DNA of 64,000 nt from RHLJ01 sp965242845 (GTDB lineage: Bacteria > Bacteroidota > Rhodothermia > Balneolales > Balneolaceae). This document shows positions 1 through 9,785 of this stretch, in pieces; position 1 is the first letter of the stretch; the number at the start of each line of letters is the position of its first letter. The stretch spans positions 930,001 through 994,000 of the forward strand of contig CBDETC010000003.1 in assembly GCA_965242845.1 (NCBI GenBank). The letters are read 5' to 3'. Position numbers and translations under genes: made by a program. The notes below the pieces were generated by a model that saw nothing but the letters and a program-made list of their open reading frames with translations, ran no database searches and was not told the origin of the DNA.

Positions 1-117
1 TTGAAGTGTTAATGGTAGATATTTTTCGCGAGTTTTTTCAAATACTGGGTATTTGACTATTTTCTCCTGGTTAGAAAAAGAAATACGCAGTATTAGAATT
101 CGGCTTTAGGTTTAGGA

Positions 118-3100
118 GTGATTATTAAAAGGATTATTCTGTCTCTTACTATTTCCTTGTTAGGGTTTAGTATGGCTATGTCTCAAAAGTACAATGTAAA
201 GACGTACTCTGTGAATGATGGTCTGCCCTCAAGCTTTGTATATGATGTATTAATTGATGACTTAGGCTATGCCTGGTTTGCTACTGCCAATGGACTGGTC
301 AGGTTCGACGGTAAAAATTTCAAAAGCTACAATACAGATCATGGGTTAAAAGATGCCCTGATCTATGATATCCATAAAGATCAAAAGGGGAATTTTTGGG
401 TATCTACTGAATTCGGGGGAATGGCACAGTTTAGAAATGATTCGCTGGTTTACCTTCCTGAATTAGAACGTCTTGATTCATTAATAATTAATTTCATTGG
501 GGACAGTCCAGATGGGGGGCTTTGGATAGCAACTAATGAAGAGGGGATTTTTGAATTAAGTGATGATGGTTCCGTAATCAAGATACTTGATTCTGAAAGT
601 GGACTCCCTGATAACCAGGTATGGGGCTTTGAATTTGATAATGAAGGGAATTCCTGGATCGCTACTTCTTCAGGTATTGCCAAATATGAGCCCGGTAAGG
701 AAGTTGTTCAAATCATCACCAACGAAAACGGACTCTCAGGTACAAGGGCTTATCAGATATTTATTGCAAGTGATGGAAAGAAATGGATTCCAACAAGCAA
801 TGGAATAACCATTATCAATCAAGATGGTTCCATTGACACAATTACTGAAATCAATGGGAGGTCTTTAGATTATGTTTATAACATAACGGAAGGAGATGAT
901 GGTATAATTTGGATTGGTACAGAAAGGGATGGGCTCTATTGGTTTGATGGAACAGAGTATGTGCATGTTTCTAAATCCAATGGCTTAAGCAGTAATTATA
1001 TTTACCAGTTCATCAAAGATGAGCAGGGGACTATTTGGGTTAGTACCGATGGCAACGGGGTAAATATTTTCAAAGACAAGAACTTTGTCATTTACGATGG
1101 AGCTTCAGAATTGGATGTCCATACTATTTATAGTGCTTTGAAGGCTTCTGATGGAAGCTTATGGTTTGGCACACAAGATGGAATTAGTTCTTATAAATCT
1201 GGATCATTCAAAAATTATACATTACCAAAAAGCTTATTTGATCAGGATGAGATCTGGGAAATTGAGGAGCTCCCAAATGGTGATCTATTAATGTTGACCT
1301 TCGATTATGATCTCATTCAATTCGATGGAAGGAACTTTTTTCGTTCTGAGTTTTCAGAAGAACTCTATAACTATTATTTGAATGATATTTTTGTCGACAA
1401 AGATGGCACACTTTGGTTCGCTGCGTCTCAGGCATTGTTAAAACAAGAGAATGGAAGGTTTAGGGAAATTGCTCCCCCAGAGGACGCTGAGTATTGGCAA
1501 ACAGAGTTTGGGTTTATTAGTCAAGATTCACGTGGTTCCTATTGGATTGGTACTGAGGGAGGCTTAGCTAAATTTGATGGGGAAAATTTCCGTTTTTTAA
1601 CTGAAGAAGATGGCCTTTCAAGTGGGAGTATCTATCATATTGCTGAAGATGACTCTGGAAATATATGGGTAGGCACAGATAAAGGTATTGATGTACTTAG
1701 TGATTTTGACGAAACAGGATTTCCAGGAAGTGTAGATCGTTTTAATACACTTAACAACTACTTACAGGAAACTATTTTCCTTCAGTTCGATCAACATGGA
1801 AATCTTTGGCAAGGTACAAATGGAGGACTCAATTATTTTGATGTTGAGGCCTGGAGTGGCCATGGAATATCAAGGCAGCAACACTTCCCTTTTTCCGACT
1901 ATGGTCTTGGTGTAGAGTTCAATGGATTTGCTACACTCTTAGATGACGATGGGACATTGTGGTTTGGTAGCAATTCGAGGGGGCTCATTACCTATTCATT
2001 TTCGAATGAAGAGAGCACTATTCAACCATCAGATGCACCCAAAGTATACTTAAGAGAAATTTATGTAGATAATGAAGCGGTTTATAATCAACTACTTTCA
2101 GGAGGAGAGTACCCGGAAATCCATTCGAGCTATGATGAAAACAATTTCGACTTTAAAATAAATGCGATCGATTTTAAAGACCCTAATAGGATTTTGTATT
2201 CATACATGCTTAAGGGTTTTGATGATGACTGGATTATTGCAGAAGACATTGAAGAAGTGCGGTATACTAATCTTCCCCCAGGTGAGTATGAGTTTATTGT
2301 AAAAGCCAAATCTGTAAGATCAAATTGGGGTGAAAATCAGCAACTTGCTACGATTAGTGTAGACCAGGTTTTTTGGAAAACACCCAGGTTCTACATTATG
2401 GTGGCTATAGCCGTATTTGCTCTGCTGCTTATGCTGAATCAGTTTGCACTTGATCGTTATGAAAAGAAAAAGTTAAAGGAACTGGTTAACGAACAAACTA
2501 AAGATTTGACTGCAGCACTTGAAGAGAAAGAAGTGCTTATTAAGGAGATTCACCATCGTGTTAAAAACAATCTGGCAGTAATTTCAGGATTACTGGAATT
2601 ACAGAGTTGGAATATCAAGGAGCCATTAGCCAAGCATGCAATTCATGAAAGTAAGATGCGGGTGTTGGCAATGTCGAAGATTCATGAAAACCTGTATCAA
2701 AATGAAGATTTAGCCAAGGTAAATTTCAAGAAATTTCTGGAAGATCTTGTTGAGGGAATCTCAACAACCATGAGACATACCGAGCAGGATATCACTGTAA
2801 GCCTGGATATCCAGGATCTTTCGATAAATGTAAATCGCGGAATTCCCTTAGGTTTGATCGTAAACGAAGCTATTAGTAATTGTTATAAGCATGCGTTTGA
2901 TGAGGCTCAATCCGGGAAGATTAACCTGGTTTTCAGAGAAGAGGACGGTAATTATTTTCTCGAGATTTTTGACAATGGGAAAGGTTCGGAAGAAGACTTG
3001 CTAGAAAAGAAAAGCAACTCATTAGGAATCAGTCTTATCAAGTCACTGGCTGCTCAATTAAAGGCAGAAGTAGCACACTCAGGAGAGAATGGTACTCGCT

Positions 3101-3126
3101 TTACATTTTCGATTCCTAAGGAATAG
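118..3126 (+). CDS. Two-component-propeller sensor histidine kinase (HisKA_2 type)
   Basis: Likely a sensor kinase with a periplasmic propeller and cytoplasmic kinase. A signal peptide (about residues 1-22) is followed by roughly a dozen propeller repeats of the form D..G.IWIGT..GL (to about residue 640), a Y_Y_Y domain (about 680-750), one membrane segment (about 760-780), an H-box IHHRVKNNLAVISGLLELQ near residue 812 typical of HisKA_2 kinases, and an HATPase region with N-box NEAISNCYKHAF and glycine-rich DNGKGSEED. No receiver domain is fused and no response regulator lies next to it, so it is an orphan. The GTG at 118 is the only usual start after the upstream in-frame stop at 94-96; AGGAG sits directly against it, which is unusually close. 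Confidence 0.9.
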   Translation: MIIKRIILSLTISLLGFSMAMSQKYNVKTYSVNDGLPSSFVYDVLIDDLGYAWFATANGLVRFDGKNFKSYNTDHGLKDALIYDIHKDQKGNFWVSTEFGGMAQFRNDSLVYLPELERLDSLIINFIGDSPDGGLWIATNEEGIFELSDDGSVIKILDSESGLPDNQVWGFEFDNEGNSWIATSSGIAKYEPGKEVVQIITNENGLSGTRAYQIFIASDGKKWIPTSNGITIINQDGSIDTITEINGRSLDYVYNITEGDDGIIWIGTERDGLYWFDGTEYVHVSKSNGLSSNYIYQFIKDEQGTIWVSTDGNGVNIFKDKNFVIYDGASELDVHTIYSALKASDGSLWFGTQDGISSYKSGSFKNYTLPKSLFDQDEIWEIEELPNGDLLMLTFDYDLIQFDGRNFFRSEFSEELYNYYLNDIFVDKDGTLWFAASQALLKQENGRFREIAPPEDAEYWQTEFGFISQDSRGSYWIGTEGGLAKFDGENFRFLTEEDGLSSGSIYHIAEDDSGNIWVGTDKGIDVLSDFDETGFPGSVDRFNTLNNYLQETIFLQFDQHGNLWQGTNGGLNYFDVEAWSGHGISRQQHFPFSDYGLGVEFNGFATLLDDDGTLWFGSNSRGLITYSFSNEESTIQPSDAPKVYLREIYVDNEAVYNQLLSGGEYPEIHSSYDENNFDFKINAIDFKDPNRILYSYMLKGFDDDWIIAEDIEEVRYTNLPPGEYEFIVKAKSVRSNWGENQQLATISVDQVFWKTPRFYIMVAIAVFALLLMLNQFALDRYEKKKLKELVNEQTKDLTAALEEKEVLIKEIHHRVKNNLAVISGLLELQSWNIKEPLAKHAIHESKMRVLAMSKIHENLYQNEDLAKVNFKKFLEDLVEGISTTMRHTEQDITVSLDIQDLSINVNRGIPLGLIVNEAISNCYKHAFDEAQSGKINLVFREEDGNYFLEIFDNGKGSEEDLLEKKSNSLGISLIKSLAAQLKAEVAHSGENGTRFTFSIPKE

Positions 3127-3186
3127 TAAACTGCTTAATTAAAGTCATCCAGAATGAGAACAAGTGATGACAGCAAAAGAAAAGTC

Positions 3187-3942
3187 CTATTTCTCCTTAA
3201 AAGCCCGGATAAACTCTTTTGTGTACTCACCCTGAGCCAATGATCCAGTAATTTCTGCTCGTTGATTAACCAGTTCTTTTAGGGATTCGATATCGCCCCA
3301 CATAACTTCTTTAATCTTTTTCATGGCCTCTGGACTAGACTTGGCTAGTCTTTTTGCAAGAAGAGCGGTTTTTTCATCCAAATCTGCTCCATCAGAGGCT
3401 ATGTCATTGAACAATCCGTTTTGAAAGACCCAATCAGCATCTTTCCACTCCCAGGCATTAATACTTAAGGTGGAAAATGCAGTGAATCCCATTTTCTTCT
3501 GAACTACTGGAGCGATAACAAAAGGGCCAATTCCAATGCTTAGTTCACTTAGTTTAATAGAAGCTTCTTTGTTGGCAATGGCATAATCGGAAGAAGCGAT
3601 AATTCCCACACCGCCACCAACGGCTTTTCCCTGAACTCTGGTTAGGATGAACTTTGGACAAGAGACCATTGCACCGATTACTTTTCCAAAACCCGAAAAG
3701 AATGCCTTTCCGGTTTCAGCATCTTCGATGGCAATTAATTCATCGAAAGAGGCACCGGCGCAGAAAGCACCTTCACCCTTGCTCCTTAAAATTATCACGG
3801 AGATATCTGGAGATTCACCTGCCTTGGTAATGGTATCAGATAATTGCTGAAGCATATCGCCGGGAAGGGAATTCCCTTTTGGATGAAAAAACTCGATGGT
3901 TCCGATGCCATCCTGAACGGAGAGATGTACACTTCCTTCCAT
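3187..3942 (-). CDS. Enoyl-CoA hydratase/isomerase (crotonase) family protein
   Basis: A 251-residue protein of usual length for the crotonase family, which acts on acyl-CoA thioesters in the cytoplasm. The oxyanion-hole segments GAFCAGASFDEL and GKAVGGGVGIIASSDYAIA are clear. The first catalytic Glu position is occupied (SELSIGIGPF), but the second canonical Glu is not obvious, so the exact reaction is uncertain; methylglutaconyl-CoA hydratase-like is one option. Its ATG shares one base with the TAA of the upstream gene (TAATG), so the pair is probably translationally coupled. Confidence 0.85.
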   Translation of the reverse strand: MEGSVHLSVQDGIGTIEFFHPKGNSLPGDMLQQLSDTITKAGESPDISVIILRSKGEGAFCAGASFDELIAIEDAETGKAFFSGFGKVIGAMVSCPKFILTRVQGKAVGGGVGIIASSDYAIANKEASIKLSELSIGIGPFVIAPVVQKKMGFTAFSTLSINAWEWKDADWVFQNGLFNDIASDGADLDEKTALLAKRLAKSSPEAMKKIKEVMWGDIESLKELVNQRAEITGSLAQGEYTKEFIRAFKEK

Positions 3943-4292
3943 TAATCTCCAAAGGTTTCAGTTTGCAAGGTGAAATAATAGCTTTGATAATGGCGGGAAT
4001 AATCAGAAAAAGAGACCGGGTCGAATTTCCTTACATCAAAAAAAGGAACGGCATTAAACTCCTCAATAATGGACCGGTATTTGATGCTTTCAAAAGCTTT
4101 TAAGGAATAGAACAAAGGCTTGCTTATGGTAGCTGGTGAATAGTCGAATTCAAAGCTAAAGCTCTCATCATGTTGGAAAGTATCTGCATCAAGAAGCAAA
4201 TATTTGAATGAGGTAGTAGTTAAATCCATGTCCTGAGCCTGAATATCCAGGCAAAGAAAAAGCAAAGCGGAACAAATAAGGAGTCTTTTCAT
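3942..4292 (-). CDS. Small secreted hypothetical protein
   Basis: A 116-residue protein with an N-terminal signal peptide (MKRLLICSALLFLCLDIQAQ), so probably periplasmic or surface-located. I do not recognise the remaining sequence, which is rich in aromatic residues and has no Cys pairs. Its stop codon overlaps the start of the crotonase gene (TAATG), suggesting one transcript. The promoter should lie in the 117-base divergent spacer shared with the M61 peptidase gene. Confidence 0.6.
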   Translation of the reverse strand: MKRLLICSALLFLCLDIQAQDMDLTTTSFKYLLLDADTFQHDESFSFEFDYSPATISKPLFYSLKAFESIKYRSIIEEFNAVPFFDVRKFDPVSFSDYSRHYQSYYFTLQTETFGD

Positions 4293-4409
4293 ATCAAAAT
4301 ATAGGTTAAAAAACTTACAATTAGCGAAGCGGTTTTAAATCTTTAACGCAGAGCTGGTTGCAACCCAAATTTATGCTCTTGATATTCCAGAGCTAAATAA
4401 ATCGTAAAA

Positions 4410-6209
4410 ATGAATCGAGTTTCTTTCCCAATAATCGTTCTTCTGATGTTGCTTTCATGGAAATCAGAAGCACAAACTGCTAATGAGTACAGAATCTCTT
4501 TTGAGAATGCTGTTCATCACGAAGCTAAAATTACCGCTCTCTTCTCCAACCTGGATAACAGGCCATTAGAGATAAGAATGAGTCGCACTTCTCCCGGGCG
4601 ATATGCCATTCATAATTTTGCAAAGAATGTGTACGCTGTGAAAGCCTTTGATGGTGAGGGAAATGAACTTCAAATAACTCGTCCCAATCCCCAACAATGG
4701 GATGTGCATGGCCATAATGGAATGGTTAGGTTCGAGTATACTTTGTTTGCAAACAGGGGAGATGGTACCTATTCCCAGGTTGATGAAGCCCATGCTCATT
4801 TAAATATTCCAGCAACTTTTGTATTTCCCAGAGACTATCAACACCGCCCGGTATATGTCACATTTGATATCCGCGAAGACCTAAACTGGCAGGTTGCTAC
4901 ACAACTAAATAGGGTTGGAACCAATACCTACTACGCTCCTGATACTTACTATTTCATGGATAGCCCTACACTTTTAGCCGATTACCATTTAAGAGAAGAA
5001 ATGGTAGATGGGCAACTTATAAGAATGGCACTACATACCCCCGCAAGCGATCGAGAAGTAAACGACTATTTTGAAAAAGTGATGGGCATAGTTAGAGCAC
5101 AGAAAGAGATTTACGGTGAGCTCCCCGAATTTGACTATGGAGAGTATACTTTCCTCCTAAATTTTATGCCTAATGCTAGCAGAGATGGTATGGAACATAG
5201 AAATTCAACTATAGTATCAGGGTCCAAGGCTCTGGAAGATCCTTTAGGAGATTACCGAATCAGTACGGTTTCCCATGAGTTTTTTCATGCCTGGAATGTG
5301 GAAAGGATTCGGCCTGCTTCGTTAGAGCCTTTTGATTTTGAAGAGGCAAATATGAGCGGTGAACTATGGTTTGCAGAAGGATTTACCAGCTATTATACCG
5401 GGTTAACCCTTGCAAGGGCCGGGATTAGAACTCATGAAGAATATGTGGAAGGACTGGATGGCGCATTGAATTATGTGATTAACGCTCCGGGAAGACAATT
5501 TTTCAATCCTATTGAAATGAGTTATAGAGCTCCTTTTGTAGACGCTGCTACTTCTATTGATCCTACGAACAACGCCAATATTTTTGTTTCCTACTACTCC
5601 TATGGGAGCGTGTTGGGGCTTGCCCTTGATTTAATGTTACGTACTCAGTTCAGAGACTTAAATCTGGATGATTTTATGCGTTTAGTTTGGGAAAAGTATG
5701 GGAAAACGGAGATTCCCTATTCGATACGGGATTTGGAAACACTTCTCGGAGAATATGCAGGGTATGATTTTACTTCGGAGTTCTTTGCTCAATACATCTA
5801 CGAAAGTAATATGCCTAGCTATAGAGCGCTTTTCGAACAAGTGGGAGTGAATTTCGAACCTGAAAACCCGGGACAAGCTACGCTTGGAGGTTCTATAAGT
5901 GAAAGAGATGGAGTATGGAAGCTGACCACTAATGCCAGGATTGGAAGTCCTTTGTATGATGCTGGGATCGAAGCACAAGATGAAATTATCTCTATAGGAG
6001 GAGTCCGATTATCTGGTGTCGAAAGTGTGGATGAGATTCTGGATAGAAGGCGACCAGGACAAACGGTTGAAGTAATATTTAACAGACTAGGTGAACAGAA
6101 AAGAGTACGAGTAACACTCGCAGAATCTGACAGAATCAAAACAGAATTAGATCGAAGGCCAAACAGGCAACAAAGGGCTCTCCGTGAAGCCTGGTTGAAT
6201 GGTGAGTAG
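4410..6209 (+). CDS. M61 family metallopeptidase with PDZ domain
   Basis: A secreted zinc peptidase of the glycyl-aminopeptidase (M61) family, 599 residues, the usual size. It has a signal peptide (about 1-22), an N-terminal beta domain, the zinc motif HEFFHAWNVERIRP near residue 290, a likely third zinc ligand in WFAEGFTSYYTGL, and a C-terminal PDZ domain (about 495-575, with SPLYDAGIEAQDEIISIGG). It probably trims peptides outside the cytoplasm. The next gene is another secreted peptidase 52 bases downstream on the same strand, so the two may be co-transcribed. Confidence 0.92.
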   Translation: MNRVSFPIIVLLMLLSWKSEAQTANEYRISFENAVHHEAKITALFSNLDNRPLEIRMSRTSPGRYAIHNFAKNVYAVKAFDGEGNELQITRPNPQQWDVHGHNGMVRFEYTLFANRGDGTYSQVDEAHAHLNIPATFVFPRDYQHRPVYVTFDIREDLNWQVATQLNRVGTNTYYAPDTYYFMDSPTLLADYHLREEMVDGQLIRMALHTPASDREVNDYFEKVMGIVRAQKEIYGELPEFDYGEYTFLLNFMPNASRDGMEHRNSTIVSGSKALEDPLGDYRISTVSHEFFHAWNVERIRPASLEPFDFEEANMSGELWFAEGFTSYYTGLTLARAGIRTHEEYVEGLDGALNYVINAPGRQFFNPIEMSYRAPFVDAATSIDPTNNANIFVSYYSYGSVLGLALDLMLRTQFRDLNLDDFMRLVWEKYGKTEIPYSIRDLETLLGEYAGYDFTSEFFAQYIYESNMPSYRALFEQVGVNFEPENPGQATLGGSISERDGVWKLTTNARIGSPLYDAGIEAQDEIISIGGVRLSGVESVDEILDRRRPGQTVEVIFNRLGEQKRVRVTLAESDRIKTELDRRPNRQQRALREAWLNGE

Positions 6210-6261
6210 AATTGGTTACTTTCCTGACTTGAATAACCAAAACTAACTTATCAATATAAAG

Positions 6262-7620
6262 ATGAAGGGTACAGGTACTTTAGGGATTCTATTGCTATTC
6301 ATTCTTTGCTTTGGCACCATAGCTCAGGCTCAAAGCTATCCCGAAATTCTCCCCATGAAGCAGCGTGCGGAAGTAATCAATGATATGCTGAAGGATAAAA
6401 TTGAAACGGTGTTGCCTGAGATCATGAGGCGAGAGGGCATTGATATGTGGGTGATAATTTCGAGGGAGTACAATGAAGACCCGGTAATCGAAACTATGTT
6501 GCCGGCAACGTGGTTGGCAGCTCGGAGAAGAACCATTTTGGTTATTTATGATCGGGGAGATGAGGAGGGTTTGGAAACTCTTGCTGTAGCCAGATATGAC
6601 GTAGGTGAAGTATTTAAAAAGGCTTGGAACAAGGAGGTTCAGCCCGATCAGTGGGAAAGACTGAAGGAAATTATCGAAGAACGGGACCCACAACGAATAG
6701 GAATCAATAAGTCAGAATATTTCGGATTGGCGGACGGTATAGTTGCCACCGATTTAGAGGAGCTTCAATCTAATATTGGGGAAAAGTATTCTAATCGAAT
6801 TGTTTCTGCTGAAAAAGTGGCTATTGGTTGGCTGGAAACCAGGACCGCAAAGGAAATGGTGCTCTATCCACAAATTGTAAGAATTGCTCATGAAATTATA
6901 GCCGAAGGTTTTTCGGACCGGGTTATCCAACCGGGAGTTACAACCACTGATGATGTTGTATGGTGGTTTAGAGAAAAAGTGAGAGAGTTGAAATTGATAA
7001 CCTGGTTTCATCCAAGTGTTTCTATTCAAAGAGGTGATCCAGAATCTTTCGATCACCTTAGAACCTTTGACAGCCGGCCCGCAGAAAACGTAATCTTACC
7101 CGGAGACCTTCTGCACGTGGATTTTGGAATAACTTACTTAAGGTTAAATACTGATACTCAGCAACATGCTTATGTATTAAAGCCTGGGGAAACAGAAGTT
7201 CCCGAATACCTGCAAGAAGCGTTTAGAAATGGAAACAGGCTTCAGGATATCTTTACAAACAACTTTAAAGAAGGTAGGACTGGAAACGAAGTGCTGAAAA
7301 TGTCGAGAGAAGAAGCGATTGCAGAAGGCATTAAACCCTCTATTTATACTCATCCTTTGGGTTATCATGGTCATGGAGCAGGAACAACCCTGGGAATGTG
7401 GGATTCTCAGGGAGGAGTACCTGTAAAAGGTGATTACCCGCTTCATCTTAATACAGCGTATTCCATTGAGCTTAACGCGGCTACTTACATCGAAGAATGG
7501 GGGAAGGAAATTCGAATTATGCTGGAAGAAGATGCCTTTTTTGATAAAACAGGAGTTTGGTACCTGGATGGTAGGCAACGGGAGATTTTCACAATTCCGA
7601 GAGTCCCTGCGCAACAATAA
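6262..7620 (+). CDS. M24 family metallopeptidase (Xaa-Pro aminopeptidase-like), secreted
   Basis: A 452-residue M24 (pita-bread fold) peptidase with a signal peptide (about 1-23). The five metal ligands are recognisable in order: Asp in HVDFGITY, Asp eleven residues later in LNTDTQ, His in THPLGYHGHGAG, Glu in YSIELNAA and Glu in RIMLEED. An N-terminal creatinase-like domain covers about residues 30-190. This supports an active dimetal aminopeptidase that works in the periplasm or outside the cell. It follows the M61 gene on the same strand. Confidence 0.9.
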   Translation: MKGTGTLGILLLFILCFGTIAQAQSYPEILPMKQRAEVINDMLKDKIETVLPEIMRREGIDMWVIISREYNEDPVIETMLPATWLAARRRTILVIYDRGDEEGLETLAVARYDVGEVFKKAWNKEVQPDQWERLKEIIEERDPQRIGINKSEYFGLADGIVATDLEELQSNIGEKYSNRIVSAEKVAIGWLETRTAKEMVLYPQIVRIAHEIIAEGFSDRVIQPGVTTTDDVVWWFREKVRELKLITWFHPSVSIQRGDPESFDHLRTFDSRPAENVILPGDLLHVDFGITYLRLNTDTQQHAYVLKPGETEVPEYLQEAFRNGNRLQDIFTNNFKEGRTGNEVLKMSREEAIAEGIKPSIYTHPLGYHGHGAGTTLGMWDSQGGVPVKGDYPLHLNTAYSIELNAATYIEEWGKEIRIMLEEDAFFDKTGVWYLDGRQREIFTIPRVPAQQ

Positions 7621-7677
7621 CCTAACTTGTTCGATAGAACCCGATCGTTTATTTTAAGCCAAGTAATTTATAGGGTT

Positions 7678-9576
7678 ATGTTAGCAATTAGGGTTATTAG
7701 GGCCTCTTTTTTTCTACTACTTTTGTTTACTGGAATAGCCAGTGCACAACATGGGCATGGTGGTTCTCAGATTGAAGAACTTACTCAGCAAATGGAAAGC
7801 AGTGCAGGTTCCGATCGTATCGAAATATTACATCGGCTTTCATCAAGAATATCTTTTCAAAATACCCAGTTAGCAATTGAGTATGCCGAAGAAGCACTGG
7901 ATCTGTCAAAAGCATTGAATAGCGATAGCTTGATTGCAGAAAGCCACTACTTTTTGGGCTATGCTTTTGTCTTTACAGATAAAAAGTCAGCGGCTATTAA
8001 TAATTTCCTGGACGCCTTGATCATTTTTGAGCAGCTTGGAGAAAAAGCAAATGAGCTTCGGGTTCTCCAGGTATTAGGCTCGTCTTATGTGGACATTTCG
8101 GAATATGAACGAGCATCAGAATTATATTTCAAATCGTTGGAATATGCCCGGGAGCTTGGAAATGAACGAGGAGAGGTTTTTGCGCTTACAAAACTGGGAC
8201 TCGTCCAGCAAAACCTGGAAGAGTATCGGATTGCGCAACGTTTTTTGCATGATGCTATACACAAAGCGAGGGAAATAGGGGACTGGGGCGGAGAGTCAAT
8301 AGCCTTGTCTGAAGCAGGATTTTTAGAAGAAAAAAATGGAAATCTTGAGAAAGCGGCGGAGTATTATCAGACGGCAATTGACCTGTTTAAGGATAAAGGC
8401 TATCAGCATGCTGTACCCCAACTCATGCTTAATATTGCAAACATCTATCAGGATGAAGATAGGTTAGCGGAAGCTCTTGAAATGGCTAATAATGCTGTAA
8501 GCTTAGCTGATTCATTAGGTAATACCTTTATGGCTTTGCATAACCTGGACGAAGTAGCCGAAGTGTATTATGAAATGGGAGACTATGAGCAGGCTAAAAG
8601 TATTCTGGAAGAAGGAGTTGAAAAAGCCGAGCAGGCTGGATTCTCAAATACTACCCAGTTTTTGTTGAATAAACTCTCCCATATGTACCTCAATGAAGGT
8701 GACTTTACAGATTCCAGGGAAGCTGCTTTTAAAGCAAAGACATTGGCTTTATCAGTGAATGACTGGAGAATGGCGGAAAATAGCATTGAAGTACTCATTG
8801 AAGTTGCTAAAGAGACAGGTGAGTTTGATCAGGCAACGGCTTATCACGAAGAATTAATTGCTGTACGTGATTCCATTTTGGATGAAGAACGAGCAAAGAA
8901 CCTGGTAGAATTTGAAGCTCGATTTCGAATAGGAGAAAGAGAACAGGAAATTGCAGCTCTTCAGGCGGAAAACGAAAGGAGAAGAATCATTCAGGGCTCA
9001 TTAGTTGGCGGGTTGGCACTTCTAATAGTGATAGCATTATTAGTAGTTAGAAGCCAGCGTCATAAAATTCAAAAAGGAGAAGCTGAACTTCAAGTATCGA
9101 AACTGAAGAGAAAAGAGCTTCAACGGGATATAGATTTTAAGAATAAGCAGCTTACCACGCACAGTCTCAATATGGTTCAGAAAAATGAGATGATGGAGGA
9201 GATGAAAGAAAAGGTCGAGAATCTAAAGAAAGAGGTCTCCTCTCGTGAACTAAATAGTCTTTCCCGATTAGTTGATCAAAGTTTTAGCCTGGATGAAGAC
9301 TGGAAGCAGTTTAAAATGCATTTCGAAGAGGTACACTCTGGATTCTATCACATCCTTAAAGAACGCTATTCTGATTTAACTCCAAACGAAATGAGGCTTT
9401 CAGCGTTGGTGAAACTGAATCTTACCATCAAAGAAATGGCTGCCATTCTTGGTATCTCACCCGATTCGGTAAAAACAGCTCGCTATCGTCTTCGAAAAAA
9501 ACTCGATTTAAATACTGAGGATAACCTTACCGAGTTTATGATAGCGCTGGAAAAGGAGTCGCTTGAGGTTTCGTAG
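7678..9576 (+). CDS. Membrane-anchored TPR protein with C-terminal LuxR-type HTH
   Basis: A 632-residue protein, counted from the ATG at 7678. A TTG at 7627 is in frame, but the ATG is directly followed by a clean signal peptide ending SAQHGHGG. About eight TPR units span residues 35-420, then one membrane helix (about 437-458), a coiled coil rich in Glu and Lys (about 465-530), and a LuxR/GerE-like helix-turn-helix (about 571-611, with LTIKEMAAILGISPDSVKTARYRL). The layout puts the TPRs outside and the DNA-binding domain inside, matching a known class of Bacteroidota TPR-HTH regulators. Its target is unknown. A perfect hairpin overlaps the stop codon. Confidence 0.85.
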   Translation: MLAIRVIRASFFLLLLFTGIASAQHGHGGSQIEELTQQMESSAGSDRIEILHRLSSRISFQNTQLAIEYAEEALDLSKALNSDSLIAESHYFLGYAFVFTDKKSAAINNFLDALIIFEQLGEKANELRVLQVLGSSYVDISEYERASELYFKSLEYARELGNERGEVFALTKLGLVQQNLEEYRIAQRFLHDAIHKAREIGDWGGESIALSEAGFLEEKNGNLEKAAEYYQTAIDLFKDKGYQHAVPQLMLNIANIYQDEDRLAEALEMANNAVSLADSLGNTFMALHNLDEVAEVYYEMGDYEQAKSILEEGVEKAEQAGFSNTTQFLLNKLSHMYLNEGDFTDSREAAFKAKTLALSVNDWRMAENSIEVLIEVAKETGEFDQATAYHEELIAVRDSILDEERAKNLVEFEARFRIGEREQEIAALQAENERRRIIQGSLVGGLALLIVIALLVVRSQRHKIQKGEAELQVSKLKRKELQRDIDFKNKQLTTHSLNMVQKNEMMEEMKEKVENLKKEVSSRELNSLSRLVDQSFSLDEDWKQFKMHFEEVHSGFYHILKERYSDLTPNEMRLSALVKLNLTIKEMAAILGISPDSVKTARYRLRKKLDLNTEDNLTEFMIALEKESLEVS

Positions 9577-9585
9577 AAACCTCAA
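9563..9585 (+). terminator. Hairpin across the stop codon of the TPR-HTH gene
   Basis: A perfect 10-bp stem (TTGAGGTTTC, loop GTA, GAAACCTCAA) covers the last codons and the TAG stop. It lacks a long T-run (ATAAAACCCGTTTT follows), so it may be a weak terminator or a 3'-end stabiliser. The spacer that follows (9577-9785) also has an inverted pair TTGACGC/GCGTCAA at 9665-9671 and 9728-9734, but nothing else I can name. Confidence 0.5.
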
Positions 9586-9785
9586 ATAAAACCCGTTTTC
9601 GCACAAAAAAAATGCGCTGATCACCTGATGTTCACTTTTTCTTAGTGTAGCTGTACACCCATTGTTGACGCAAGGAACCGTATCCCACCTGGTCTAACTG
9701 CGTAATTTTTACCGCATCAGAAATGAGGCGTCAAGATTGAATACATCATTCAAAAAAAATAAACACAACATTTAGGTAGAATAAA

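Noticed and set aside
6212..6240. Terminator between the M61 and M24 genes (TTGGTTA/TAACCAA)
   Set aside because: The 7-bp stem has a long loop and no T-run; it is too weak to call.
6262..7620. Inactive M24 paralogue
   Set aside because: On closer reading all five metal ligands with the right Asp-Asp spacing are present.
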